Shown here piece by piece: positions 1 through 6,620 of a DNA stretch of 9,992 nt. The notes below the pieces were generated by a model. The model made no database searches. It saw only the letters and a program-made list of their open reading frames with translations, and was not told the origin of the DNA. Both the position numbers and the translations under genes were made by a program. The stretch comes from an uncultured Verrucomicrobiales bacterium (lineage in GTDB: Bacteria; Verrucomicrobiota; Verrucomicrobiia; Verrucomicrobiales; Akkermansiaceae), in contig CALABM010000002.1 in assembly GCA_937885815.1 (NCBI GenBank), forward strand, positions 1-9,992, written 5' to 3'. Each line of letters opens with the position of its first letter. The first letter of the stretch is position 1.

Positions 1-1532
1 TTGTCAGAATTAGCAGCGGCCTGCAACTCTGGCACATAGGCAATGGCGTTGGGCAAATTCAACTTCTTGTCGGGAATCTTGTCTGGGATGAGTTTGCACA
101 ATCGATTGGATTCGTCCAGAGGGAGTTTCTGCACTCGGGCCACATCCTTGATGGCCATCTTGGGTGCCATCGTGCCGAAGGTTACAATCTGCGCCACCCT
201 CTTGCGGCCATATTTCTCGACCACATAGTTGAGCACATCGGCCCTACCATCCTCATCGAAATCAACATCCACATCGGGCATCGAGATACGGTCGGGGTTG
301 AGGAATCGCTCAAACAGCAGGTCGTATTTTATGGGGTCGATGTTGGTAATCTTCATGCAGTAGGCCACCAGCGAACCGGCGGCCGAACCACGGCCCGGCC
401 CCACGGGGATATCGTGGTCCTTGGCCCAGTTGATGAAGTCTGCAGTGATGAGGAAGTAGCTGGGGAAGCGGAGCATGTTGATGATGCTCAGCTCGTAGTC
501 CAGACGCTCGCGCAGGTCTTTGTCTTTCTCGACGCGCTCCTTGCCGTAGCGTTCCTCCAGCCCCTTGTAGCAGATTTTGCGTAGGTATTCCTCACGGGTT
601 GAGCCGTCATCCGGGGCGAACTCGGGGTAACGCTCCGTGGAGGTGGAGTCCAGCTTAATGGAGGTGTTACAGCGCTCTGCGATGATGTTGGTGTTTTCGT
701 AAGCGTCCGGGTATTCCGGGAAGAGCTCGCGCATTTCCTCCTCACTCTTGAAGTAAACGCTGCGGGGGTAGCGCATGCGCTTGCCATCCATTCGCTTGTT
801 GCCGGTGCCCACGCAGATGAGGATGTCATGCGCATCATGGTCACTTTCTTTCAGGAAGTGGGCATCGTTCGTGACAACCAGCCCCACATCATGCTTGCGG
901 GCGAGGCGTACCAACTCCGGGGTACAGCGGCGCTCTTCGTCGATTTCGTGGTCTTGTAGTTCTACGAACAGATTATTTTTGCCGAAAATATCAATAAGCT
1001 CCAGCAGCACCTCTTCTGCTTTCTCCGGCTGATCCTGCAGAATCCACTCTTGCAAGGGACCGCCCACGCAGCCCGTCAGGCAGATGAGGCCTTGGCTGAA
1101 CTCCCTCAGTGTGGCCATGTCTACACGCGGCTTGTGGTAGAAACCTTCCAAGTGCCCGCGGGAGACAATTTTGATGAGGTTCGCCCAGCCGATGTTGTTT
1201 TCGCACAGCAGGACGAGGTGGGTGTACTTCTTACGCCCGGGAATTTGCTTTTTTACATCCAGCGGGGTAGGGGAGAGGTAAATCTCACAGCCAAGGATGG
1301 GTTTGAATACCGGTTTCTTTTCGTCCGGGTGTTCTTTGTTCCAGGCAAGGATATCCTTGTTGTGCTTCTTCACGTTCACCATGAACTCAATGGCGGAGAA
1401 TACATTACCATGATCCGTGATGGCGACAGAGTTCATGCCCAGCTCGGCGCAGCGCTTGATGAGATCCTTCGTATGAATCATCCCATCCAGCAGCGAGTAT
1501 TCTGTGTGAACGTGTAGGTGTGTGAATGCCAT
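1..1532 (-). CDS. dnaE: DNA polymerase III subunit alpha, N-terminal ~510 residues (partial, 3' end outside window)
   Basis: This is the catalytic subunit of the replicative DNA polymerase, which extends DNA from primers. Reading the minus strand from ATG at 1532 gives an N-terminal PHP domain (HLHVHTEYS with H7 and H9, ITDHGN around D40-H41, TNDAH around D223-H225). The polymerase core follows: GPGRGSAAGSLVAY at 378-391, MPDVDVDF with the two catalytic aspartates D420 and D422 (equivalent to E. coli D401/D403), and FGTM at 452-455. The third catalytic aspartate lies beyond position 1. Against E. coli there is a lysine-rich insertion of about 17 residues near residues 55-76. The PHP metal-ligand motifs are intact, whereas E. 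coli has lost several, so this PHP domain may still be an active nuclease. An in-frame ATG at 1556 would add eight residues, but it lies just upstream of the -10 element, and family members begin close to this HLHVHTEYS motif. No Shine-Dalgarno is seen. The family call is very secure. Confidence 0.97.
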   Translation of the reverse strand, partial: MAFTHLHVHTEYSLLDGMIHTKDLIKRCAELGMNSVAITDHGNVFSAIEFMVNVKKHNKDILAWNKEHPDEKKPVFKPILGCEIYLSPTPLDVKKQIPGRKKYTHLVLLCENNIGWANLIKIVSRGHLEGFYHKPRVDMATLREFSQGLICLTGCVGGPLQEWILQDQPEKAEEVLLELIDIFGKNNLFVELQDHEIDEERRCTPELVRLARKHDVGLVVTNDAHFLKESDHDAHDILICVGTGNKRMDGKRMRYPRSVYFKSEEEMRELFPEYPDAYENTNIIAERCNTSIKLDSTSTERYPEFAPDDGSTREEYLRKICYKGLEERYGKERVEKDKDLRERLDYELSIINMLRFPSYFLITADFINWAKDHDIPVGPGRGSAAGSLVAYCMKITNIDPIKYDLLFERFLNPDRISMPDVDVDFDEDGRADVLNYVVEKYGRKRVAQIVTFGTMAPKMAIKDVARVQKLPLDESNRLCKLIPDKIPDKKLNLPNAIAYVPELQAAANSD

Positions 1533-1544
1533 GGTATGCCGCAG

Positions 1545-1574
1545 AGTATAGCACATAGCGGGGGTGAAAGTAAA
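1545..1574 (-). promoter_or_regulatory. Predicted dnaE promoter (extended -10)
   Basis: On the minus strand there is TATACT at 1550-1545, preceded by TG plus one base (an extended -10). TTTACT lies at 1574-1569 with an 18-bp spacer. The expected transcription start, six to eight bases past the -10, falls near 1537-1539. That is only about 5-7 nt before the dnaE ATG at 1532, so the mRNA would have almost no leader. The -10 is good; the -35 has two mismatches to TTGACA. Confidence 0.55.
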
Positions 1575-1644
1575 GAACGGAGTTTGTGCCGCGGTGGTTG
1601 AGGTGGCTTTGAAATGAAAATTGCCTGCGAATATGCGCCCTTGC

Positions 1645-1673
1645 TTGACTTTACTCGAAAATGCTGATATAAG
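1645..1673 (+). promoter_or_regulatory. Predicted promoter of the inhibitor operon (-35 TTGACT, extended -10 TATAAG)
   Basis: TTGACT at 1645-1650 and TATAAG at 1668-1673 are separated by exactly 17 bp. A TG dinucleotide lies one base upstream of the -10, giving an extended -10. The predicted start, at about 1680, coincides with the ATGATG start-codon pair at 1680-1685, so the transcript would be leaderless or have a leader of only a few nucleotides. The AAGGTGG that looks like a ribosome-binding site (1671-1677) overlaps the -10 and probably is not in the mRNA. Confidence 0.6.
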
Positions 1674-1682
1674 GTGGATATG

Positions 1683-2048
1683 ATGATACGTAATATAGCG
1701 TTGGCTCTGTTCGGTACAGCCGTGCTGGCTGCTTCCGCTCAGGCGGCAGATGAAAACGTGGCCTTGGCGGTAGGTGAGTCTACCACCGTGTATCTGGATG
1801 GTAACCCGACCACGGGCTTCCTGTGGAGCTTGGCTGAGAGCCCGGAGGTGGTGAAGGTGGAGGTGGCTCTCGAAGAGGTGGAGCTTCCGAGCAATCGCAG
1901 GATGATGGTGGGCTGCCCCCGGCGTACTGCTGTGACCATCACCGGCGTGAGCCAAGGAGCAGGTGAGGTGAAGCTTGTGTACGCCCGCCCTTGGGAGAAG
2001 GATAATCCTCCTGCCCGTGTTTATACTTTATCCGTAACCGTGAACTAA
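1683..2048 (+). CDS. Secreted chagasin-family (I42) cysteine protease inhibitor
   Basis: This is a predicted exported inhibitor of papain-type cysteine proteases. Residues 1-22 form a signal peptide: a short basic start (R3), a hydrophobic core, and an AQA-A cleavage site. The mature part of about 100 residues carries two hallmark loops of the chagasin/I42 family, NPTTGF at 41-46 followed by W48, and RPWE at 102-105. The middle loop, usually glycine-rich (GxGG-like), reads GCPRR at 77-81, and C78 is the only cysteine in the mature protein. Known members insert these three loops into the active-site cleft of C1 proteases; the target here cannot be read from the window. Possible starts are GTG 1674, ATG 1680 and ATG 1683. 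I chose 1683, but 1680 is equally plausible given the predicted transcription start. The next gene begins 9 nt after the stop codon, so the two are probably co-transcribed. Confidence 0.85.
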   Translation: MIRNIALALFGTAVLAASAQAADENVALAVGESTTVYLDGNPTTGFLWSLAESPEVVKVEVALEEVELPSNRRMMVGCPRRTAVTITGVSQGAGEVKLVYARPWEKDNPPARVYTLSVTVN

Positions 2049-2057
2049 TTAGCTGAT

Positions 2058-2351
2058 ATGGGATTATTACAGAATCTGGCCGCAATGGCCATCCGCAAAA
2101 AAGTAGTAGCCGCTCTGCAGAATAACTGTCCTCCCTCCCTGAAGGAGTCTCTGGATAAACTGCTGGCAGACGGCGGCGCCGTGAGCACCATTCAGAACTT
2201 CGTGATGGCTAATTTGAAGAACCCCACTGCCATTACTCCGGACGCTCTGAAGCAGCTGGACTTCTCTCCCGCGACTAAGGAGCTGTTTGACGCTGTGCCT
2301 AAGCTGGCTATTTACCTTTCCAAGGTGGCAAAGGCCGGTGTGCCTAAATAA
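2058..2351 (+). CDS. Hypothetical protein, 97 residues, mostly helical
   Basis: I do not recognise this protein. It has no signal peptide and no transmembrane segment. The N-terminus (MGLLQNLAAMAIRKKVVAAL) could form an amphipathic basic helix. Proline and glycine breaks then divide the rest into short predicted helices, for example around residues 26-37, 42-52, 61-66 and 71-92. There is one cysteine (C24, in NNCPPS). It follows the inhibitor gene by 9 nt on the same strand and is closed by the terminator at 2393-2428, so it is very likely the second gene of a two-gene operon. Codon use resembles the neighbours, which supports real coding. No ribosome-binding site precedes the ATG, so translation may be coupled to the upstream gene. 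A functional link to the inhibitor is suggested only by proximity. Confidence 0.7.
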   Translation: MGLLQNLAAMAIRKKVVAALQNNCPPSLKESLDKLLADGGAVSTIQNFVMANLKNPTAITPDALKQLDFSPATKELFDAVPKLAIYLSKVAKAGVPK

Positions 2352-2392
2352 AGCTGCCTTTATATATATATTATAGGAAGAAAAATCCTTTG

Positions 2393-2428
2393 GCTCTCGC
2401 ATGAAAAATGCGAGAGCTTTTTTCTTTT
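2393..2428 (+). terminator. Rho-independent terminator of the inhibitor operon
   Basis: A perfect 10-bp stem (GCTCTCGCAT at 2393-2402 with ATGCGAGAGC at 2408-2417) closes a GAAAA loop. It is followed directly by TTTTTTCTTTT. This is a textbook intrinsic terminator for plus-strand transcription, 41 bp after the stop of the 97-residue gene. An alternating TA run (about 2361-2371) lies between the stop codon and the stem, with no evident function. Confidence 0.93.
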
Positions 2429-2512
2429 ACCTTTCCCGAATGTCGTCAATATGAATCAGTTTAATCTCTGAAAGTAAGCGGGGAATGGGCGGGTTTGGAT
2501 GTGTTTTTTTGC

Positions 2513-2540
2513 TTGACGCCTGCGAGCCGTAGTGTATAGT
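2513..2540 (+). promoter_or_regulatory. Predicted promoter of the large pilin-like gene
   Basis: TTGACG at 2513-2518 and TATAGT at 2535-2540 are 16 bp apart, each with one mismatch to consensus. The predicted start, near 2547, gives a leader of about 17 nt before ATG 2564. No Shine-Dalgarno lies in that leader. Because a strong terminator ends the previous operon at 2428, the large gene probably depends on this promoter. Confidence 0.6.
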
Positions 2541-2563
2541 AGTAGGGTACTTGCAAATCGTGT

Positions 2564-5500
2564 ATGAAGCTCAAACACAAGACACTTTTACCTAAGAAGC
2601 TGATAAGGAAGAAGAAACATGGTTTCGCTCTTATTGCTTCGCTTACATTGATGATGCTGCTCACCCTTCTGGCGGTGGGCGTTTTGGCCATAGCATCATC
2701 CCAGAATCGCATAGCAATGCAGACCGCCCTGCAGGCAGAAGCACGTCAACAGGCTCTGGTGGGCTTGGATGCTGCTCTGGCTGAACTCCAGATTACACTG
2801 GGGCCGGATCGCCGCGTAACGGCCAGCTCGGCCATCGTGTCGCAGGAAGAAGGCGCTGTGGCTCAGCATATTCTTGGTGTGTGGGATAGCTGGTCTGGTC
2901 CTATTTACGGCCGCTCTGTGGCGGATGGGCAGCCCTCCAGCATTAAGGATACGTACGAGCCGGGGCGTGCCTCCATGTTCCGCCGTTGGCTTATATCCTC
3001 ACGCCGCCCCTCTGAGCTCACGGATGTGAACGCCGTGAACACCCTTGGCAGCCGTGACCCCGGTAACAGAATTTGCATGGTGGGTGAAGGTACGCTCGGC
3101 CGCCGTTTTACCGGTCGCCATCTTGTGTATGCTGATTTGATTTCCATGCCTTCCTCCGGTAAGAACTCTGCATGCTATGCATGGTGGATTGGTGGCGAGA
3201 ACCAGAAGAGTAAGATAACCGTGCGTGACCCGGAGCAGAATGATAACCCGATTAGTGTTCTGCGCCGTACTTGGAATACGCCCTCGCCCATGTTCTTGGA
3301 TTGTGATTACCTTTCCTTCCTGCCGGAGCGAATCGAGAATCCTGACAAGCTTCTTACGATGGCCAGCATTCCGCTGGTAGCGAACTCCTCTCAGGATGCC
3401 GGTATGCCGTATTTCTTTGACGTCACTACCACATCTTACTCACTGCCCATCAATGTGCGTACTGGTGGTTTGAAGCAGGACCTTTGCCTTCTGCTGAGCC
3501 GTGATTCCCTCCGCGGCACTGAGTTCGCCGCTCGTTCTAATCAGGACTGTCCCATTGCTGAAGGTCGCGACGTGCCGCGGGGTACGGAATCCAACTTGCC
3601 CATCGGCTCTTGGCAGAATTTGCACGCTTTCTATAACTGCTGGCCGGATGGTTCCGCAAATGATTCTGATAACTTTACCGCGCGCCTTATCGGTAGTGTA
3701 GATGATTGCCACACCCGCATGAGTGGTACGGCGTATCCTCATGGTAGTCCCAATGATTTGGCCTCTAATCCGGATTCTCTTAGTCCGGGGGCTAATGGTA
3801 CTGTGTATGAAAGCCGTGCCATGCTGGAGCAGGGGAGTAAGAGCGCCGGCTATGCTCGTACGCCTGTGATGCTCGCGTTCATGAATACCTTCGGCCTTGT
3901 GACGGAGGAGAATTCGGGTGTTACGACTTCCGACAAGGATCAGTGCTACAAGCTTTACATGTGCTTTGCGCCCATGTTCCTGTGGTGGAATCCGTACAAT
4001 GTTCCCATGAAGATTCGTGGTCGCCAGCTCTGGGCTCAGTCCGCTCCGTATAAGGCTACCTGGCTGCAAACTCAGGCTGTGCAGAAGGCCGGCTCATGGA
4101 ATTACGGTTGGTCTCACTACGCCATGCAGCAGAGCACGGGCGACACCGGCTTCGGTTTGGACTATGGTGACTATTTCCAGGCTACTCTGAATAGTGAGAC
4201 CTCGGATATCGAGTTTGCTCCCGGTGAGATTTTGTTCTTCTCCCCCGGTCAGGCTCGTGCTACGGATTCATACACCAAGCCCTATAGTAATCCTTGGACG
4301 GTTGGGTATAATGCAAGCTCTGTTTCCGGGTATCGCGCTCGTTTCTACACCATGAGTGGAGGTAGGGCTGATCAGCCGGGTGTGGCCTCCAGAACAAACC
4401 TTGATAATGGTGAGTTCTATGTGGGCCTGCGTTTGGGACAGTATGCCGGCTTTGGTGGTCTGAATACGGACGGTCACTGGTTCGCCCCCAGAAATCCTGA
4501 AGCTATTACCGTGTTCAATGGTTACAACAGCATGGCTGAAGCCAGCGGAGCTGATGGTGGCGCCGGTAAGCGTGGACAGAGCCCGCACCGTGGTCTTCTT
4601 GGCTGGTATGACCCGAACAATACGGACGTAAGTACTGTATTCTGTGACCCTGACCGCAATGACGCCCGCTGGAGTGCAGACGGCTCACAGAGTGATAGTA
4701 CCGTGCCGTACTTCGTGGCAGCTCTGGGTATTGTGCCCAAGTCCGCCAACCGGAATCTGGATTCCCGTATCTTCGAGGGGAAGGATTACCGTACCAAGAG
4801 CTGGCAGCACTCTAGCCCTGCCTTCTGGGGCAGCATGATTATCAACCCGGATGATCAGCAGCGCCAGTATCACCCGTATCAGCTGGCTGCTCTGGACGTG
4901 GGTGCTGGTATGAACGCCTGCCCGATGGACAGCGTGGGTAACAATGGTATGCTGGGTATTACCAGTGATGGTGAGCAGGTATCCTTTGTATCTGTGCTTG
5001 AGCTGCCCGTGCATCCTCCCTTCTCCCTTGCTGGTTTCGCCGGTATGCGTCTGCAGCCCGGTTGGTACAATGCCAATGCTAGTGGTGAGTTCGCAACTCA
5101 GGCAGCTATGCGCCGCATGCAGTACCAAAGTGGTGTGCCCGGTGTAGGTATCGGTAACTCCTTTGCGGACCCCTGTATGGCTCCGGATGAAGTGTATGCC
5201 CAGCATCAGACCAATATCTTCAGCCAGACCGGTGGTAATGAGAAAATCTTTGGTGACTTCTTTGACCATGGTCTTCTTATTAATGATGCTCTGTGGGATC
5301 GCTGGTTCTGCTCCTCTATCTCTGATATGCCGAACGGCAGAAACAAGATGCAGGCCCGTCAGGTGCTGGAGGACTTCCTGAGCGGTAAGGAGGCTCTGCC
5401 GGTATCTCGCTATGTGCGCAGCAATACCCCCTATCGTGATGAGGATATCGTGAAGCGCATCATGGATAATGATGGCTGGATGTACATCGCCCAGTATCTC

Positions 5501-6343
5501 ATGATTGATGGTGGCTTCAATGTAAACTCCACCTCCGTGGAGGCATGGGCCTCCGTGCTGCAGGGCCTTGCCCGCCGTCAGCTCGTGACGAATGCTAATG
5601 GCGACCTCGCTCTGGTGGAACCGGGCAAGAATGACTCTGAAGTTCTCTTCTCCCGCTTCATGGTTTCTACCTCCTCTCAGAGTATTGATGCTCTCGGTGG
5701 TTATAGCATGATGCAGGGCTCCACGGAACTGCGTAACGGCGGCATGGCAGCCGCTTGGGGCGATGTGCGTAAGCTGGACTCCGGTAAGATTCGTGAGCTG
5801 GCAGAGCAGATTGTGCGTCAGGTAAAACTGCGTGGCCCCTTCCTGAGTATGTCTGATTTCATTAACCGCCGTCTGGATAGCTCTGACAAGAAGCTTGCCC
5901 TCACCGGCGCTCTTCAGGCTGCCATTGATGCCACGGACATCAACAGCATGTTCATGGATGAAACAACCTCTCCCGCTACCGGTGGCTCTCTCTACCGCTT
6001 CCGCGAAGCTGAGGAAGGCTCCATTTACACGGCTGCTCCCGGTTATCTCATTCAGAGTGACGTGCTCGCCTCCCTTGGCAACATTCTCACTGTGCGTGAT
6101 GATACCTTCACCGTGCGCGCCTATGGTTGCGTACGCAATGCCCGCAAGGCCATTCTGGCTCAGGCATGGTGTGAGGCTGTGGTGCAGCGTACCATGGAAT
6201 ACGTGGATCCCACGAATGATCCCTCCGTGCGCGAGTTCGAGCCTGATGGCAGAAAGGCCCGTGGCCTGACGGCTGCCAACACTGTGTTCGGGCGTCGCTT
6301 CAGGATTGTCTCCTTCAAATGGCTGGACGCTTGGGATATTTAA
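2564..6343 (+). CDS. Verru_Chthon cassette protein A-like giant protein with PilX/GspK-type prepilin N-terminus
   Basis: This is a 1259-residue envelope or surface protein. Residues 1-20 form a strongly basic leader ending in KKKHG. A hydrophobic helix follows (F21 to about S45), then a heptad-like helical stretch to about residue 78. This is the layout of a type IV prepilin or pseudopilin cut by prepilin peptidase after G20. The usual Glu at +5 is replaced by A25, as in PilX and GspK-type minor pilins. The body is rich in Gly, Asn, Asp, Tyr and Trp with no further transmembrane segment, consistent with an extracytoplasmic domain. The C-terminus (DDTFTVRAYG, AWCEAVVQRTMEYVDP, FGRRFRIVSFKWL) matches my recollection of the Verru_Chthon cassette protein A family of Verrucomicrobia, whose members run to 1100 residues or more. 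The cassette partners B, C and D are not in this window, so the gene stands alone. Its function is unknown; a role in a pilus-like or type II secretion-like assembly is inferred from the N-terminus. The start gives the expected short basic leader; no ribosome-binding site is seen. Confidence 0.8.
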   Translation: MKLKHKTLLPKKLIRKKKHGFALIASLTLMMLLTLLAVGVLAIASSQNRIAMQTALQAEARQQALVGLDAALAELQITLGPDRRVTASSAIVSQEEGAVAQHILGVWDSWSGPIYGRSVADGQPSSIKDTYEPGRASMFRRWLISSRRPSELTDVNAVNTLGSRDPGNRICMVGEGTLGRRFTGRHLVYADLISMPSSGKNSACYAWWIGGENQKSKITVRDPEQNDNPISVLRRTWNTPSPMFLDCDYLSFLPERIENPDKLLTMASIPLVANSSQDAGMPYFFDVTTTSYSLPINVRTGGLKQDLCLLLSRDSLRGTEFAARSNQDCPIAEGRDVPRGTESNLPIGSWQNLHAFYNCWPDGSANDSDNFTARLIGSVDDCHTRMSGTAYPHGSPNDLASNPDSLSPGANGTVYESRAMLEQGSKSAGYARTPVMLAFMNTFGLVTEENSGVTTSDKDQCYKLYMCFAPMFLWWNPYNVPMKIRGRQLWAQSAPYKATWLQTQAVQKAGSWNYGWSHYAMQQSTGDTGFGLDYGDYFQATLNSETSDIEFAPGEILFFSPGQARATDSYTKPYSNPWTVGYNASSVSGYRARFYTMSGGRADQPGVASRTNLDNGEFYVGLRLGQYAGFGGLNTDGHWFAPRNPEAITVFNGYNSMAEASGADGGAGKRGQSPHRGLLGWYDPNNTDVSTVFCDPDRNDARWSADGSQSDSTVPYFVAALGIVPKSANRNLDSRIFEGKDYRTKSWQHSSPAFWGSMIINPDDQQRQYHPYQLAALDVGAGMNACPMDSVGNNGMLGITSDGEQVSFVSVLELPVHPPFSLAGFAGMRLQPGWYNANASGEFATQAAMRRMQYQSGVPGVGIGNSFADPCMAPDEVYAQHQTNIFSQTGGNEKIFGDFFDHGLLINDALWDRWFCSSISDMPNGRNKMQARQVLEDFLSGKEALPVSRYVRSNTPYRDEDIVKRIMDNDGWMYIAQYLMIDGGFNVNSTSVEAWASVLQGLARRQLVTNANGDLALVEPGKNDSEVLFSRFMVSTSSQSIDALGGYSMMQGSTELRNGGMAAAWGDVRKLDSGKIRELAEQIVRQVKLRGPFLSMSDFINRRLDSSDKKLALTGALQAAIDATDINSMFMDETTSPATGGSLYRFREAEEGSIYTAAPGYLIQSDVLASLGNILTVRDDTFTVRAYGCVRNARKAILAQAWCEAVVQRTMEYVDPTNDPSVREFEPDGRKARGLTAANTVFGRRFRIVSFKWLDAWDI

Positions 6344-6380
6344 TCCGCGAAGGATTTATTCCGAACTAAGTGGTATTTCC

Positions 6381-6412
6381 AAGCCCCGCCGCGCCAAAAC
6401 GCGGCGGGGCTT
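6381..6412 (+). terminator. GC-rich hairpin after the large gene, probable terminator with weak U-tract
   Basis: A perfect 13-bp inverted repeat (AAGCCCCGCCGCG at 6381-6393, CGCGGCGGGGCTT at 6400-6412) closes a CCAAAA loop, 37 bp past the stop codon. Only two T residues follow (within the stem's end), then CCGCATGG. It therefore lacks the poly-U tail of a classic intrinsic terminator. The position favours termination or 3'-end protection. Confidence 0.7.
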
Positions 6413-6465
6413 CCGCATGGCAGAGCAGGGGGATAACAACTGTAATTTTATCGCGTATGCGCGCG

Positions 6466-6530
6466 AAAATGAGAAAAAATCGTGCCATAAGCATAAAAAA
6501 TGCAAAAAAGTTTGATTTTTCATAAGAAAA
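6466..6530 (+). promoter_or_regulatory. Phased A/T-tracts (curved DNA or UP-element region) upstream of rpsL promoter
   Basis: A- or T-runs of 4-6 bases lie at 6466-6469, 6474-6479, 6495-6500, 6504-6509, 6516-6520 and 6527-6530. Their centres fall close to a 10-bp lattice, and a weaker CATAA at 6486-6490 fills the missing turn. The block ends three bases before the -35 element. In-phase A-tracts bend DNA, and A/T-rich DNA just upstream of -35 binds the RNA polymerase alpha C-terminal domain at strong ribosomal promoters. Function here is inference. Confidence 0.55.
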
Positions 6531-6533
6531 GGC

Positions 6534-6561
6534 TTGCCAAATCGTTAAAATAAGGTAAACT
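6534..6561 (+). promoter_or_regulatory. Predicted promoter of the rpsL-rpsG-fusA-rpsJ operon
   Basis: TTGCCA at 6534-6539 and TAAACT at 6556-6561 are separated by 16 bp, directly downstream of the phased A-tracts. The predicted start, near 6567-6568, gives a leader of about 137 nt before the rpsL ATG. No better-spaced pair is seen in the 361-bp gap. Confidence 0.55.
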
Positions 6562-6567
6562 GGGTCA

Positions 6568-6596
6568 CCCCTATAGTGCAGGAATGTACAGAGGGG
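6568..6596 (+). promoter_or_regulatory. 5' stem-loop at the start of the rpsL leader
   Basis: CCCCT (6568-6572) pairs with AGGGG (6592-6596). Above a small internal loop, GTGCA (6576-6580) pairs with TGTAC (6585-6589), with one G-U pair, closing a GGAA tetraloop of the GNRA type. It would form at the very 5' end of the predicted transcript, where it could protect the mRNA or serve as a regulatory site. I do not recognise it as a known family. Confidence 0.4.
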
Positions 6597-6620
6597 GAAG
6601 TATTTATCGGGTTTGCTACA

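Noticed and set aside
1050..1517. 155-codon plus-strand open frame
   Set aside because: It lies entirely opposite the dnaE PHP domain, which is clearly coding on the minus strand.
1554..1556. Upstream in-frame ATG for dnaE adding MCYTLRHT
   Set aside because: It lies just upstream of the predicted -10 (1545-1550), so it would not be in the mRNA, and the family usually begins only a few residues before HLHVHT.
2361..2374. Alternating TA run after the 97-residue gene
   Set aside because: It is short, lies between the stop codon and the terminator, and gives no well-spaced -35/-10 pair on either strand.
2461..2712. 83-codon minus-strand open frame
   Set aside because: It spans the promoter and start of the large gene on the opposite strand, with no supporting signal.
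3440..4069. 209-codon minus-strand open frame inside the large gene
   Set aside because: It is antisense to a continuous 1259-residue frame with coherent N- and C-terminal family motifs.
6306..6515. 69-codon plus-strand open frame across the end of the large gene
   Set aside because: It overlaps the large gene's 3' end, runs through the GC hairpin and into the A-tracts, and its product resembles no protein.
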